A program made the translations under genes and the position numbers. 64,000 nt of DNA from Odiellus spinosus (Eukaryota; Arthropoda; Arachnida; Opiliones; Phalangiidae), in the NCBI GenBank assembly GCA_963920705.1, contig OY987228.1, forward strand, positions 1,426,001 through 1,490,000, given 5' to 3'. Under the pieces are notes generated by a model. That model was given only the letters and a program-made list of their open reading frames with translations. It did not search any database and had not been told where the DNA came from. The stretch's first letter is position 1, and each line of letters begins with the position of its first letter. Positions 28,515 to 39,600 of this stretch are shown piece after piece.

Positions 28515-29860
28515 TGGCTCATATCCATCCCGATTCCCAAGGTTCGGTTAGTTCCGAAGTCGAACTTTTCAACGTTCCGCTCACAAACGCTAGTATTGTG
28601 AGTGGAGAATGGGTTGAGTATAGTGCCATCTCGAACATTAACGAAAATTCAACTCTAACCTTCGCCGTGGCCGGAAACTCCGATACGTACATTGATTTGT
28701 CCAAAACTTTGTTACATCTTCAAGTTAGACTCGTCGACCCAGCGGACGGGAGAACAATTCCAGCGGCGGCAGTAATCGATGCGGCTGGGGTAATCACCAC
28801 ACCGGCGGATGTGGTAGCGCCCGTGAATCTGTTTCATTCGAGCCTTTTTAGCGAGGTACACGTTTCCTTGGGCGATAGATCGGTAACACCATCGCCGCAG
28901 AACTATGCCTACAAGGCCATGTTTCAAACTACCGTGACTTTTGGTGGACCTGCGAAAACGAGTTTTCTAACGGCTGCCATGTACTACAAGGATACTGCCG
29001 GAAAATTCAACACCCCGTCGGACAATGAAGGTTTCAAGAAAAGAGCAAGTTTCGCTAAACAAGGGACCATTGATATGATTGGCGCGGTTCACACGGATTT
29101 GTGTCAACAGTCTCGTTTTATTCCGAACATGATTGACTTGAAATTTAAATTTATTAAAAGCTCCAACGAATTTTGTATTCAAACCTTAGCGGGTGGCGTT
29201 AGATGGAAGGTACAATACGAACTCGCTTCCCTGTATATCAGAAAAGTAAAATTAACTCCCGAGATTACAATTGCCCACGCCAAATGTCTCGAACTAGCTA
29301 CCATGAAATATCCAATAACTCGAACGGAGTGTAACTCTTTTTCCATAAATAGCGGAACTAAAATTTGCGTTAGAGATAATCTCTTTATGGGACAGTTACC
29401 CAAACGTGTCCTTTTCGCTCTGGTAGAACAGAACGCGTATCTAGGTGATTATGCCCAGTCACCCTTTAATTTCCAACACTTTGATCTAAATCATATCGCT
29501 CTCTACCTCGACGGAACTAGCGTTCCTCACAAGCCTTTAACCCCTAATTTCGAGGGACATCAGTACATGAGATCGTACACTAATCTTTTCACTCAAACAT
29601 CCCAATGGCTCATAGACGAAGGGAACTTTATCTCACGCGAAGAGTTTCCTGGTGGGAACTGTATTTTCGTATTTGATTTGAGTGCTGACCTCAGCTGTTC
29701 AGCTTCGCAATTTCAGTTGATAAAGAATGGTAATTTGCGATTAGAATTAAAGTTCGCCAGGGATTTGCCGAAGACTGTTAGCGTATTATACTACGCCGAA
29801 TTTCAAAATTTAATTGAAATTGACAAAAACAGGAACGTTATTTACGATTATACCAATTAG
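28514..29860 (+). CDS. Polinton major capsid protein (double jelly roll)
   Basis: 448 aa, intact. The N-terminal region SEVELFNVPLTNASIVSGE, followed by WVEYSAI and YIDLSKTLLHLQVRLVD, is the typical start of the Polinton hexon family, long mis-annotated in animal genomes as proteins similar to nematode F54H12.2. Later motifs include LFSEVHVSLGDRSV, ALYLDGTSVP and LSCSASQFQLIKNGNLRLEL. Trimers would build the icosahedral shell. The start is set by the TAATG overlap with the preceding gene; it ends 3 nt before the protease gene. An intact capsid gene suggests recent activity. Confidence 0.92.
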   Translation: MAHIHPDSQGSVSSEVELFNVPLTNASIVSGEWVEYSAISNINENSTLTFAVAGNSDTYIDLSKTLLHLQVRLVDPADGRTIPAAAVIDAAGVITTPADVVAPVNLFHSSLFSEVHVSLGDRSVTPSPQNYAYKAMFQTTVTFGGPAKTSFLTAAMYYKDTAGKFNTPSDNEGFKKRASFAKQGTIDMIGAVHTDLCQQSRFIPNMIDLKFKFIKSSNEFCIQTLAGGVRWKVQYELASLYIRKVKLTPEITIAHAKCLELATMKYPITRTECNSFSINSGTKICVRDNLFMGQLPKRVLFALVEQNAYLGDYAQSPFNFQHFDLNHIALYLDGTSVPHKPLTPNFEGHQYMRSYTNLFTQTSQWLIDEGNFISREEFPGGNCIFVFDLSADLSCSASQFQLIKNGNLRLELKFARDLPKTVSVLYYAEFQNLIEIDKNRNVIYDYTN

Positions 29861-29863
29861 AAA

Positions 29864-30328
29864 ATGGACTCTCAGCAGTTAGCTAAAATAATGGAAAAAG
29901 ATTCGTTCACTAAAGGTCTGTTTCGAGGTATTTTCGCAGCCGATAATTTACCCAAAACTGTTAAAACCTTTCCTTCACTCTATATTGTAAATACGGGATT
30001 ATCACATACCGATGGCGAACATTGGACGGCTATCTATTTTTCTAGTAATAAGAATACAGAGTTCTTTGACAGTTTCGGTAACCCTCCCGACATGTTTAAA
30101 TTTAACGATTTTGTGGAAAGAAACAGTATAACTGTTACATTTAATTCCAAACAATTACAAGGGAACTTTAGTATGACTTGTGGCGGATATTGTGTTTATT
30201 TTGCATTGTATAGATGCAGAGGTGTTAAATTGTTTAATATATGTGCAAGATTTAAAAAAGATAAAAATGTTAATGATAAAATGATTTCTGAATTTATGTA
30301 TAAGAGATTTTCAATAAACTTTTTTTAA
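29864..30328 (+). CDS. Polinton adenain-like cysteine protease
   Basis: 154 aa. Catalytic triad and oxyanion residues are visible: His53 in GEHWTAIYF, Asp69 in FFDSFGNPPD, Gln99 and Cys106 in LQGNFSMTCGGYC. Gln-to-Cys spacing of seven matches adenovirus protease (clan CE). It is somewhat shorter than adenain (about 200 aa), as usual for Polintons. The likely role is maturation of capsid and core precursors. The C-terminus is AT-rich with an AATAAA overlapping the last codons, so it probably ends the capsid transcript. Confidence 0.93.
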   Translation: MDSQQLAKIMEKDSFTKGLFRGIFAADNLPKTVKTFPSLYIVNTGLSHTDGEHWTAIYFSSNKNTEFFDSFGNPPDMFKFNDFVERNSITVTFNSKQLQGNFSMTCGGYCVYFALYRCRGVKLFNICARFKKDKNVNDKMISEFMYKRFSINFF

Positions 30329-30719
30329 GAAAAATACTTGTGTTTTTTATCTAACCTAACCTAACCTAACATAATTTAAGTTTCACACATATAATTGACG
30401 GGAGGGCGGCAGTGCGCGGAAGTCGCGGGCGCGCGCGCGATTCAAATTTCAAACGCGCGCGGTTAATTTTGAAACGCGTCGCGGCGCGGTAGGCGCGGGG
30501 CAGCCCCTCCACCCTGACCTCTGGTTTAGGCTTATGAATAATAAGCTTAAGTATAAATAATTTCCAAGTTTGATTTTGCACTATATATTTATTATTGAAT
30601 ATATATTCAGTTAAAGAAAAAAAATAACAGTTGAATGAAAAAAAAAAAATAAAAATAAATAAATATATAAATAAATAAATAAATAAATAAAAAAAAAATA
30701 CAAGATATTTTTATAAAAA
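30329..30719. other. Intergenic: short CCTAA run, GC-rich island, AT-rich simple repeat
   Basis: About four CCTAA units (30352-30370, the insect telomere-type word) and a GC-rich patch full of GCGCGC (30415-30500). After that comes an (AAAT)n-like simple repeat (30610-30690). No gene seen. Confidence 0.7.
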
Positions 30720-31482
30720 CTATTCCTTTGGAATTTTAAAATGTCCATGTGCGAGAGTTGAAACACCGTCTAGAATGTATCGCTTGTCGTCACATGGATT
30801 GAGACAAAGTTTGGTTTGTTTTACCGTGAAAAGTTCGTGCTTCTTGCTAACGATGCGCTTCATAGACTCGACCGTAAGCTTTCGTTTAAGAAGACATTCG
30901 CGATACTGAGCATGGCGAACGTTTTTTTTAACGACGCGGCGGCAAATGCCCTTTGCGGTCTTCTTCTCACCCTTGGCCGATATCATAGAATACATTTTGG
31001 GACGAAGTCCGCAAAATTCCTGAACTGGAGTCCCATCTAATTCGTCTTTAAATTTGCTGAGAACTTTCTTGTTGGTTTCACTGTAAAGTGGGTGATCTTT
31101 CGGATACCCTGAGAAGTCGTAGGCGTCGCTATATGATGGCGGGTATCCTTTCCAGCGGACGAATCTCTCGATACTTCCGTCAGCCTTGCGTCGTTTTTTC
31201 AACACTTTTTCGATTTTAAAAGCGCTGTTACTCAGGTCCTTGCCAATTTTCTGTAGTTGCTCTCGGTAAAAAATCCCGGTAATGAGCTCTTCTTTCAAGT
31301 CGCGTATCTTATATACAGGAGGACTACGAGCTAATCTCTCGGAAATTTTGAAAAGTTCTTCCGACCATGTGGGTATGTATCCCTTATCGAAGAGATTCTT
31401 GTGTTTACTTATACGAACTACGTCACCAACATCAAAGGGGAAAGAAAGCGGAGTCGAGAAATCGACGTCACCATATAGATTT
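30720..31482 (-). pseudogene. Fusion of integrase C-terminus with PolB C-terminus
   Basis: On the minus strand, 31482-31133 repeats the integrase segment 26752-27096 (SH3-like part and chromodomain up to RWKGYPPS). It joins in frame at a CCATCAT word to a Polinton PolB C-terminal segment: DAYDFSGYPKDHPLY, FCGLRPKMYS, LNPCDDKRYILDG and the end THAHGHF-like region (31132-30720). A 192-codon open frame results (31298-30720). The PolB part includes thumb-region motifs but no palm, so neither enzyme can work. Explanation inferred: a microhomology-mediated rearrangement at the end of the Polinton. This PolB fragment need not be from the same copy as the N-terminal part at 1-1516. Confidence 0.88.
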
Positions 31483-31740
31483 TAAAAGAAAATTTAATTG
31501 TATTTAAATTTAATGTTTTAAAAGAAAATTAAATATCTATCACTTCAGACATTCAAGGCCATAACATGTCCTTCTGGGTCTTTGTTCGCAAAGACATTTT
31601 TGATATATATAAAGCACTGATTTACTTACATTACTCCTCCTATGGTTCTGGTGAACTAGTTCAGCTAGATGACTGACGACGTTAACTAAATTGGGGTTTC
31701 CACCGAAGCGTGTTTTATACACTTCTCTTGAACAAGTAAA
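31483..31740. other. AT-rich interval, no gene seen
   Basis: Contains a duplicated TTTTAAAAGAAAATTAA-like word (31481-31535). Nothing codes convincingly. Confidence 0.5.
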
Positions 31741-32935
31741 CCCGAGCGTGTGATATCAAATTCTTATCTCCGCCACCTCGAATATATATTTCCAGAGGAT
31801 GATGCGCCATGACAGAGATCCGCCATGACAGAGATCCGCCATGACAGGGGATCCGCCATGACAGGGGTCTGCCATGTAGGGCTACGTCAATATGACAGAC
31901 CGTGAAATTGTTATTAATCGAACATGGTTGCTACGAGATCTATTTTCCAGACTTTAACTGCAATAACTCCGCCGCTGGTCTTAAACACTATACGTCTATG
32001 GAGAATTAACATACGCCACTCTTCTATGGAGAATTAACATACGCCACTCTTCTATGGAGAATTAACATACGCCACTCTTCTATGGAGAATTAACATACGC
32101 CACTCTTCTATGGAGAATTAACATACGCCACTCTTCTATGGAGAATTAACATACGCCACTCTTCTATGGAGAATTAACATACGCCACTCTTCTATGGGAA
32201 TTTAACATACGCCACAAAACCGCCGCATTTTGTGGCGGTGGTGTGTGCTCCTATTTCCAGGGTATGATGCGCCATGACAGAGATCCGCCATGACAGGGGA
32301 TCCGCCATGACAGGGGATCCGCCATGACAGGGATCCGCCATGACAGGGATCCGCCATGACAGGGATCCGCCATGACAGGGATCCGCCATGACAGGGATCC
32401 GCCATGACAGGGATCCGCCATGACATGGGTCTGCCATGACATGGGTCTGCCATGACAGGGGATCCGCCATGACAGGGGTCTACCGTGTAGGGCTACGTCA
32501 ATATGACAGACCATGAAATTGTTATTAATCGAACATGGCTGCTACGAGATCTATTTTCCAGACTTTAATTGTACTAAATACGTTCTAAACAAGTAAACCC
32601 GGGCGTGTGATATCAAATTCATATCTCCGCCACCTCGAATACATATTTCCAGAGGATGATGCGCCATGACAGGGGATCCGCCATGACAGGAGATCCACCG
32701 TGTAGGGCTACGCCATGACAGGGATCCGCCATGACATGGGTTTGTCATGACAGGGGATCCGCCATGACATGGGTCTGCCATGACAGGGGATCCGCCATGA
32801 CAGGGGATCCACCGTGACAGGGGATCTGTCGTGTAGGGCTACGTCAATATGACAGACCGTGAAATTGTTATTAATCGAACATGGCTGCTACGAGATCTAT
32901 TTTCCAGACTTTAAGTGCAATAAATACACCCTAGG
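31740..32935. repeat. Composite satellite with 17-bp GATCCGCCATGACAGGG units
   Basis: Three higher-order blocks (about 31740-31960, 32240-32570, 32590-32930). Each starts with an AAGTAAACCCG/CGTGTGATATCAAA or CTCCTATTTCCAG word, runs through tandem GATCCGCCATGACAGGG units and ends GGGCTACGTCAATATGACAG ... CGAGATCTATTTTCCAG. The minus-strand frames reading MADPCHGG are by-products of the unit. Confidence 0.85.
31998..32213. repeat. 28-bp minisatellite, about 8 units
   Basis: Unit containing ATGGAGAATTAACATACGCC plus ACTCTTCT, perfectly repeated seven times with a variant last unit. It is followed by a CCGCCGCATTTTGTGGCGG hairpin that recurs near 33178-33198. Confidence 0.9.
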
Positions 32936-32999
32936 ATACTACATTCTATATCTATGGTGATCTATTTTCCATAACTCAGCCTTTAACAGTACTAAAGGT

Positions 33000-33810
33000 T
33001 TCCACCGAAGCGTGTCTTATACACTCAAACAAGTAAACACGGGCGTGCGATATCAAATTCATATCTACAACAACGCTCTCGAATCCTTATCTCCGCCGCT
33101 CTCGAATCCTTATCTCCGCCGCTCTTGAATCCTTATCTCCGCCGCTGGTCTATGGGATTTTAACATACGCCACAAAACCGCCACATTTTGTGGCGGTGGC
33201 GTATGGTCTCAGAGTAACATTATTACACTACTTTCACGTTTCCAGAATTAGTCTAAAATATAAGAAAAATATTTCAAATTGACTTTTAATTTGAAGAATA
33301 AATAAAACATCGAAACTAAGATTTAAATCATCTTTTAATTCGTTATTTTTCACGAAAATTAATTTTGAATTTTTTTAATTGAACGTATAACGTGGATAAT
33401 ATTCTAAGATAAGGCCATTTTTGGATAAAAACAGATATGGATTAGGTTTTTTTACATTATCTATGAATAAGTTAACTCGAATGAAATTGATAAAAAATCA
33501 CTTGTTATTAGATTTTATTCTCCTTTTAAGGAAAAATCTTATTTTTAAAGTGGAAATTAAAAATGTCTATAAAATATACTAATTATATATTTTTAATTTA
33601 ATTAATAGGATATTGGATTTGTCAAATCAACAGACATGTGGATATCATAAATTTCATCTTCTCAAAATTGGAAAACTCTGATTACATTCTTCGTAAGAAA
33701 CGTAAGTATCATGACAATTTTCTTGCCATTGTAGCATGGCTATTTTATTTTAAATTTTTGTGTTTGGTGTATTATTATTATTGCGTCGCGTTCGCCTCGC
33801 GAAAAATAAT
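33000..33810. other. Satellite edge and AT-rich DNA
   Basis: Three 21-bp CTCGAATCCTTATCTCCGCC-type units (33075-33145) and the second GTGGCGG hairpin, then AT-rich sequence without a supported gene. Confidence 0.6.
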
Positions 33811-33974
33811 TAACGGCAAATAACGCGTAGAAAGTAAAATCTTGAACGAACCAATATCCAATCAGACGAACATACAATCCCGAAAGAACAAGTAACGGCA
33901 AATAACGCGTAGAAAGTAAAATCTTGAACGAACCAATATCCAATCAGACGAACATACAATCCCGAAAGAACAAG
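33811..33974. repeat. Perfect 82-bp tandem duplication
   Basis: Two identical units starting TAACGGCAAATAACGCGTAG. Confidence 0.92.
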
Positions 33975-33984
33975 TAACTTGGCA

Positions 33985-34510
33985 AAAAACATTTCGTGAC
34001 CATGTCGTCTAGCCCTTAACCTCGAAAGAAGTTTTCATTACCATTCCGTCGAACGCGTAACCTCGAATGAGAAGTGTTCCTAACCATTCCGTCGAACTCG
34101 TAACATTGAAAGAAGTGTTTCTAACCATTCCGTCGAACTCGTAACCTCGAATGAAGTGTTCCTAACCATTGCGTCGAGCGCGTAACCTCGAATGAAGTTT
34201 AAATATCCATTCCGTCGAACGTGTAACCTTGAAAGAAGTTTTCATAACCATTCCGTCGAACGTGTAACCTCGAAAGAAATTTTCATAACCACTCCGTTGA
34301 ACGTGTGTAACCTCGAGAGAAGTTTTCATAACCATTCCGTCGAACGCGTAACCTCGAATAACTTTTCATAACCATTCTGTCGAACGTGTAACCGCGAAAG
34401 AAGTTTTCATAACCATTCCGTCAAACGCGTACCTCGAAAGAGTTTTTCATAACCATTTCGTCGAACGCGTAACCTGGCCAAAACTTTTCATAGCCTCGAA
34501 AGACCCTCCT
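33985..34510. repeat. Minisatellite, about 41-bp units, roughly 12 copies
   Basis: Units around AACCATTCCGTCGAACGCGT plus AACCTCGAAAGAAGTTTTCAT, with substitutions and small indels; edges decay on both sides. Confidence 0.88.
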
Positions 34511-35230
34511 AACCATTCCTACGAAAATGCAATCGGAAAAGCGTACAAGATCTACAATCGCGATTCGGTCAACAAATACTAACCTAATCAATGCCTATAC
34601 TTTTCCTACTCATACTTTATACGTAGTTAATGGCCTTATGCCAACACTCTTTTAATTACCAAACCCAACTTATCGGGGTCAAACGAGCGCTACGAATCGA
34701 AACGGGGTTAAAAATCGCGATATTTTCACACATTTCGCTCTTTTGACCCCGATAATTTCATTTTGCCTACAACCCTTCATTGTTTTCAGCAGTGTTCATA
34801 TATTTTAATTTAATTAACGCGCGCCTACATTACGAGTTCTTAGTCACGTTTGGGAGAGAACGTAGGTCATTCGGAAAGTTAGGCACTTGTGACCGACTCG
34901 AGCGTATCTCTCCCGGTCGCAGGACCTTTGACCCTTAGAGAAATGTGGCTATTAACTCTGCCGGGTCATCAAGGACCCCGTAAGTTTTTGCGATGCGCTG
35001 GGGCGTTCGTTTCTGGGCTGGAGCTCGCGAAGAGTCACTTAGGGACTGTTAGAACCCGTGGGATTTGGGTTTTAGGCTAAGAATCCTACTTCGCGTTGCT
35101 GTTTTTGTGATTTTCAGCTAATTGGAAGTCTTGTTCCTGGAGAGAAGAACTTTGCTGTCTTGATACTTCGCGTCTTTTAATTTACTCATCTATTAATTGC
35201 AGGTTGATTGCGATTTAAAATTAGTATTGT
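34511..35230. other. Unique sequence, no gene recognised
   Basis: A 63-codon plus-strand frame at 34889-35080 shows no family features. Nothing else seen. Confidence 0.5.
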
Positions 35231-35237
35231 ATCATAA

Positions 35238-35475
35238 GGATTTGGGAGTGGGATGATAAACCAATTGTAGAGATTCGGGAGTGGGATGATGAACCAATTG
35301 TAAAGATTCGGGAGTGGGATGATGAACCAATTGTAAAGATTCGGGAGTGGGATGATGAACCAATTGTAACGATTCGGGAGTGGGATGATGAACCAATTGT
35401 AACGATTCAGGAGTGGGATGATGAACCAATTGTAAAGATTCGGGAGTGGGATGATGAACCATTTGTAACGATTGT
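35238..35475. repeat. 33-bp minisatellite, about 7 units
   Basis: Units of GATTCGGGAGTGGGATGATG plus AACCAATTGTAA. As 33 is a multiple of three, the minus strand reads an 11-residue repeat (VHHPTPESLQL) for 76 codons; no flanking coding context supports translation. Confidence 0.9.
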
Positions 35476-37231
35476 GGGATGATAAATTAATTTTAAGGAT
35501 TCGTGATTTTCAAATATTAATTGTAAATAATTCGCGTTTTACAAATTACAATATTAATTTAATTTAAAGAATTGACGAATTTACCCGATTTCAATTCATT
35601 TTGATACATTTCAATGAAATTTCTACAAATTTTACTGAATTTCCTGATAGGAAAATATTTTATATCTATCTGCATATTTGCCCTATTGATAAAGACCCCT
35701 TTTATTCACGCATACTTTCTCTAAGTCTAACAAGAACAATTGTTTTCGGGGATAGTTGTGGGGCTCTTGATTATATTCATTAAATAAGATCAAATAAGAT
35801 ACGCTAGAAATTGGCGTAGTGACACTGACCAGAGAATTAACTAGAGCTCGGAATTCGTATAACTTTTATTAATTGAATAAGAACATCGTGAATGTCAATC
35901 CGATATTATCCGTTCGCAAAAACATCCATTTCGTATTCGAGTTAACGTATACCCGAATGTAACGCAATCTTTTTATTGGTACTCATTGTTATAGGAAATT
36001 GATACATTATACTAGTTATTCATTCGCCGATAAGAACCATTTGAAACTCAAGTTTCTTCGCGGATTTTAACTCAAAATTGATGACTTGAGCTCTAGAATG
36101 TAGTAATTTAGTCGCTATTCCTTTGAATTTAGATTAAAATATAATTATATTTCTGTTTGCCAATTAATCCAATTTCTTAAACCGCTGTCGTCCACCCACA
36201 AGCTCCCCTTAATGTGGACGACCTTAATTTCCTTATTTGTTAAAGAAATAACTTTATTATTACAAATTCAAATGAGTAAAATTAATCAATCAATTATAAT
36301 TTTTCATTCTACACGGATTTCGAGAAACATTTCATTTTTATCTTGGCATTATCCGTTTGAATAAACGCTTAATTTGTTTATTAATCAAGCTTAAATTTTA
36401 TCTCCGGGTCTAATTCGTATCCATTTGATACGCGACTGTTTATATAATTTATGGTTTTATATTAACAAGCAATTTATCTGAGATTAAAATATCTTATCAA
36501 ACAGTTAATATATATCAGAATTTAGTAGATTTTATCCTATTAATAAAAATTATACAAATTCCGAGCAATATTGATTTTGTAAATTTTCTGACATATAAAT
36601 ATATAGATTTTGAAACATTTTATAACAAAAACGCTACTCAATTTCCATTTGGAGTTCATGAAAAATTATTTAATAAATATTAAAATAACTCCAAAATACT
36701 CGTAAAATAACTAGAAACCTTGTCAAAATATATTATTTACCTTAAGGTTTAGCCGTCCGTTTCATGGCCTTATTATTATATTATTCTCACCGAGCTGATT
36801 CTAGTAAGGTATTATTCTTAATTTTGAAATAGTGTTGGGCTTTGAATGGTATCATTGCTTGCTTTCATATCAACATTTACCTCTACTATAATTATTTTTC
36901 AAGCATACAAGAAAGAGGTAGAAATTCTATACAGAATTAGGGCGTGCGTGTGGTTCAAATAAAAACACTTGTCTATTTCTCGTTAAAGACCAATTCCAAT
37001 TTGAGGTATCATTTTCGGAAAATAACGTTAATAAATAATTAGAAATTTTTGAAGCATATATTAATTCCACCCTAAGCGTTCTAGGACATCCTGTTTCCTG
37101 TCAAGAGGAATGAGGTGGGGTAGGGAGAATTAACTAGGTTTTTCCGCGAGGTGGCGTAGGGCTTCAAATTTCTATCTCTCTCCTGTATAGTGCTGAACAC
37201 GAAGGGCTCTATGGGGAACTCAAACTTACGG

Positions 37232-37674
37232 GTGTAAAATCAGGGCTCGTACACGACCTGGCAAACCTGTAAAAGTCGGAGATTTTGTAAATTACCCCAA
37301 AAAGTCAGGGAATTTGGAAAGTGGCCCCAAAAGTCAGGTAATTTGAAATTAGCCCAAATGGTCAGCGAAAATAAATATTTTGGTACGTGTCATGGAGCTG
37401 TTTATGATTGGTTGACCAATCAGTTGTAACGTAATTATTATAAACTGAAAATGTTTCCCAAAGATTCAAATTGTTTCTCATATTCTGAGTAAACTATCAG
37501 GTGACCCCGATTTATAAACTATGCCAAATAAAATGTGGGTATTGCCAACAGCTCAAGCTCGTAAGAATAAATTCGTGGAAAAATATTAAAATTGGTCAGG
37601 GAAATTATTTGGAAATGTTTAGGGAAAATCTGGAAAAGTCAGGGAAATTTACTTACAAAATTTTGTACTAGCGC
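37232..37674. mobile_element. MITE-like unit with CAGGGCTCGTAC ends
   Basis: Begins CAGGGCTCGTACA and ends with the near complement GTACTAGCGCTG. The interior repeats AAAAGTCAGGGAATTT words. No coding capacity. Confidence 0.5.
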
Positions 37675-37854
37675 TGAGAATTAATATCCTTGTGCTTAAA
37701 GAAGACTATAATTTCATTTTAAGTGAAAACCGCATTTGAAGTTACTAAAAATTTACTTTCTTGTTGTGGTCACATAGGATTTAAGCCTAGAGGGGCAAGC
37801 AGTGGGGCAAAACCATTTGTATAATTTCCGTCAGTGTTCAAGCCTACACATCTC

Positions 37855-38192
37855 CAGGGTTGCCGCAGATCAGGAAAAACAGGGAAAAGTCAGGGAATTT
37901 GAAACGAGGATTTGAAAATGAACCATAAAAGTCAGAATTTTAAGATCTTTCAAGAAGCCAGGAAATTACAATCATTATCTGCAGAAACGATTTGAAGCTG
38001 ACCTTATCAGTTGTATAGATTAGAACAAAGATACGCGTGCAAAAAGTTTGGCTAACGCAATTATATAAAAAATAAAAGGTTAAAAAATGGGTAGTATTAG
38101 CTGAAATGCTCAGGGAAAGTCGTTGGAAAAGGTCAGGAAAAACCTGGAAAAGTCGGGGAATTTGAATCTGAAAAAACTTTGGCAACCCTAAT
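37855..38192. mobile_element. MITE-like unit with CAGGGTTGCC ends
   Basis: Terminal inverted repeats CAGGGTTGCC and GGCAACCCT around 330 bp rich in AAAGTCAGGG words shared with the unit at 37232. Non-coding. Confidence 0.6.
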
Positions 38193-38919
38193 CTCTGATA
38201 TTGACCATCCCATCAAATATATGTACAGTATGAAAACGAAATTTATAATATTAATCTCGGTCAAGGGGATAAAATAAAGAAATAGTTAACTATATGAAGT
38301 TTATATTATTTTAGGCAAACACGGAAATGAAAGTTACTTTCGAGTCTAAAGTTTGATCAGTGTTCTCAATACAAACGTCTTCTTTATTACATTTTGAAAG
38401 TTATTTTAGTTTTATCATGGGAAAATTTAAAACACGGTATTTTCGTAGTTATCAAAAGTTGAAATTTAGTACGTTATTTCTTAGATCTTTTTTTCTTATA
38501 CACGCCCATGTAATTACATTGTAAATATATCTGAATACAATGAATATTTGCCAAAGCCGTTGAATTTATTTAATGTTTGCGCTGCCTCTAATATTATATT
38601 TTACAAGCATTTGAATATAGTTATTCCAAGTTTGTAAAACTTTTACCCAATTTTTAAATGTTTTACTCCAAACATAGCCTTATCGAATAGATCTTTAAGA
38701 ATTCTCAATTAGAAAAACAAAATTAAAAAGAAATTAATCACAAAGGCTACATTTTATTGTTTATTTAATTTTCTTAAAATTTTTAAGTGAATATTTTATA
38801 ATTTTATTATTTTCTTTTAAAGACAAATAATTTCGAGATAAATGTAACTACAATCCAGATATGCAATCTATTTTTTGTTTAATTACAAATAATGACACTC
38901 GGTTTCTTCTGGACAATTT

Positions 38920-39250
38920 TCTATGCAGATATGACGTTTTAAATGTTTATTGAACAATACAACTTTTTTATATTCGTGCTAATACCAGATTCGTTACATA
39001 TGGGTTTTTAAGTCTTTAAGACTAAGATTCTTCATATCGAAACGGAATTTTATTAAAGAGACAAAAAATGCTTAAAATCACCTCAAAGAATATCTGGATG
39101 GTGTTGTCCATAAAAACAGGGCAGAGTGCAATAAGCCATAATTTAATTTATGTTATATTTTTTATTTATTTAAATTTATTTATTAAATTTATATTCATTT
39201 ATTAAGATTAAGAATATGACAATTCTATTGCAAATTTGCTTTAAGAAAAT
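38920..39250. repeat. Dispersed repeat copy 1
   Basis: Direct copy of 50203-50482: shares TGTTTATTGAACAATACAA, AAAGAATATCTGGATGG, CAGAGTGCAAT and AATATGACAATTCTAT. Non-coding. Confidence 0.8.
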
Positions 39251-39404
39251 TGCTTAAGTGCTTGTTATATCAAAAATGGAGACCTCTTAAACCCAAGTTT
39301 TCTAATTAAAAAATACTGAGGAATTAGCGATCTTAAAGGTCATTCCTTCTCATCCAGAATTATACCAATATTATAACAAATGTCTAACACTTTTTTCCAT
39401 AAAA

Positions 39405-39600
39405 GTAAACAACGCCCCCGTTGTTTAATACTCTCAGCGAAGGTCCAGTTTTACGTCACAGCCCATCACTTAAAAATAGACAAAAAAGGTCATCACCCCT
39501 GTCTGGCTCGAGTGATTTGGACTCCTCGATATTTTTCGAGTGTCTCAAATCAGAATGTGCCGGTACGTTTACTCCTACCTTGCTGATAGTATTAAGGTAT
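39405..39600. repeat. Dispersed repeat copy 2 (uninterrupted)
   Basis: Shares CAGCCCATCACTTAAAAATA, TCATCACCCCTGTCTGGCTC and TTGCTGATAGTATTAAG with the split copy at 43628-44665, showing that the latter was interrupted by later insertion. Confidence 0.8.

Larger units (their letters stand above)
23400..31482 (+). mobile_element. Polinton/Maverick (adintovirus-like) block, right end rearranged
   Basis: Contiguous gene block with ATPase, integrase, minor and major capsid, pX-like protein and adenain-like protease: the full morphogenesis set of Polintons. All of these coding frames are intact. PolB survives only as a C-terminal fragment on the minus strand at 30720-31132. No terminal inverted repeats of the element are recognisable; the left side is cut by the SINE and palindrome, the right side by an inverted integrase duplicate. 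Confidence 0.92.

Noticed and set aside
1-31298. The PolB N-terminal part (1-1516) and PolB C-terminal fragment (30720-31132) as one split gene
   Set aside because: They lie 30 kb apart across a palindrome, and nothing shows that they come from the same copy.
32192-32781. Minus-strand ORFs reading MADPCHGG repeats
   Set aside because: They are open in several frames purely because of the 17-bp satellite unit; no start context, promoter or domain.
31998-35475. CRISPR-like arrays in the 28-, 33- and 41-bp repeats
   Set aside because: Units are directly adjacent with no unique spacers, no cas genes are present, and the setting is eukaryotic; these are minisatellites.
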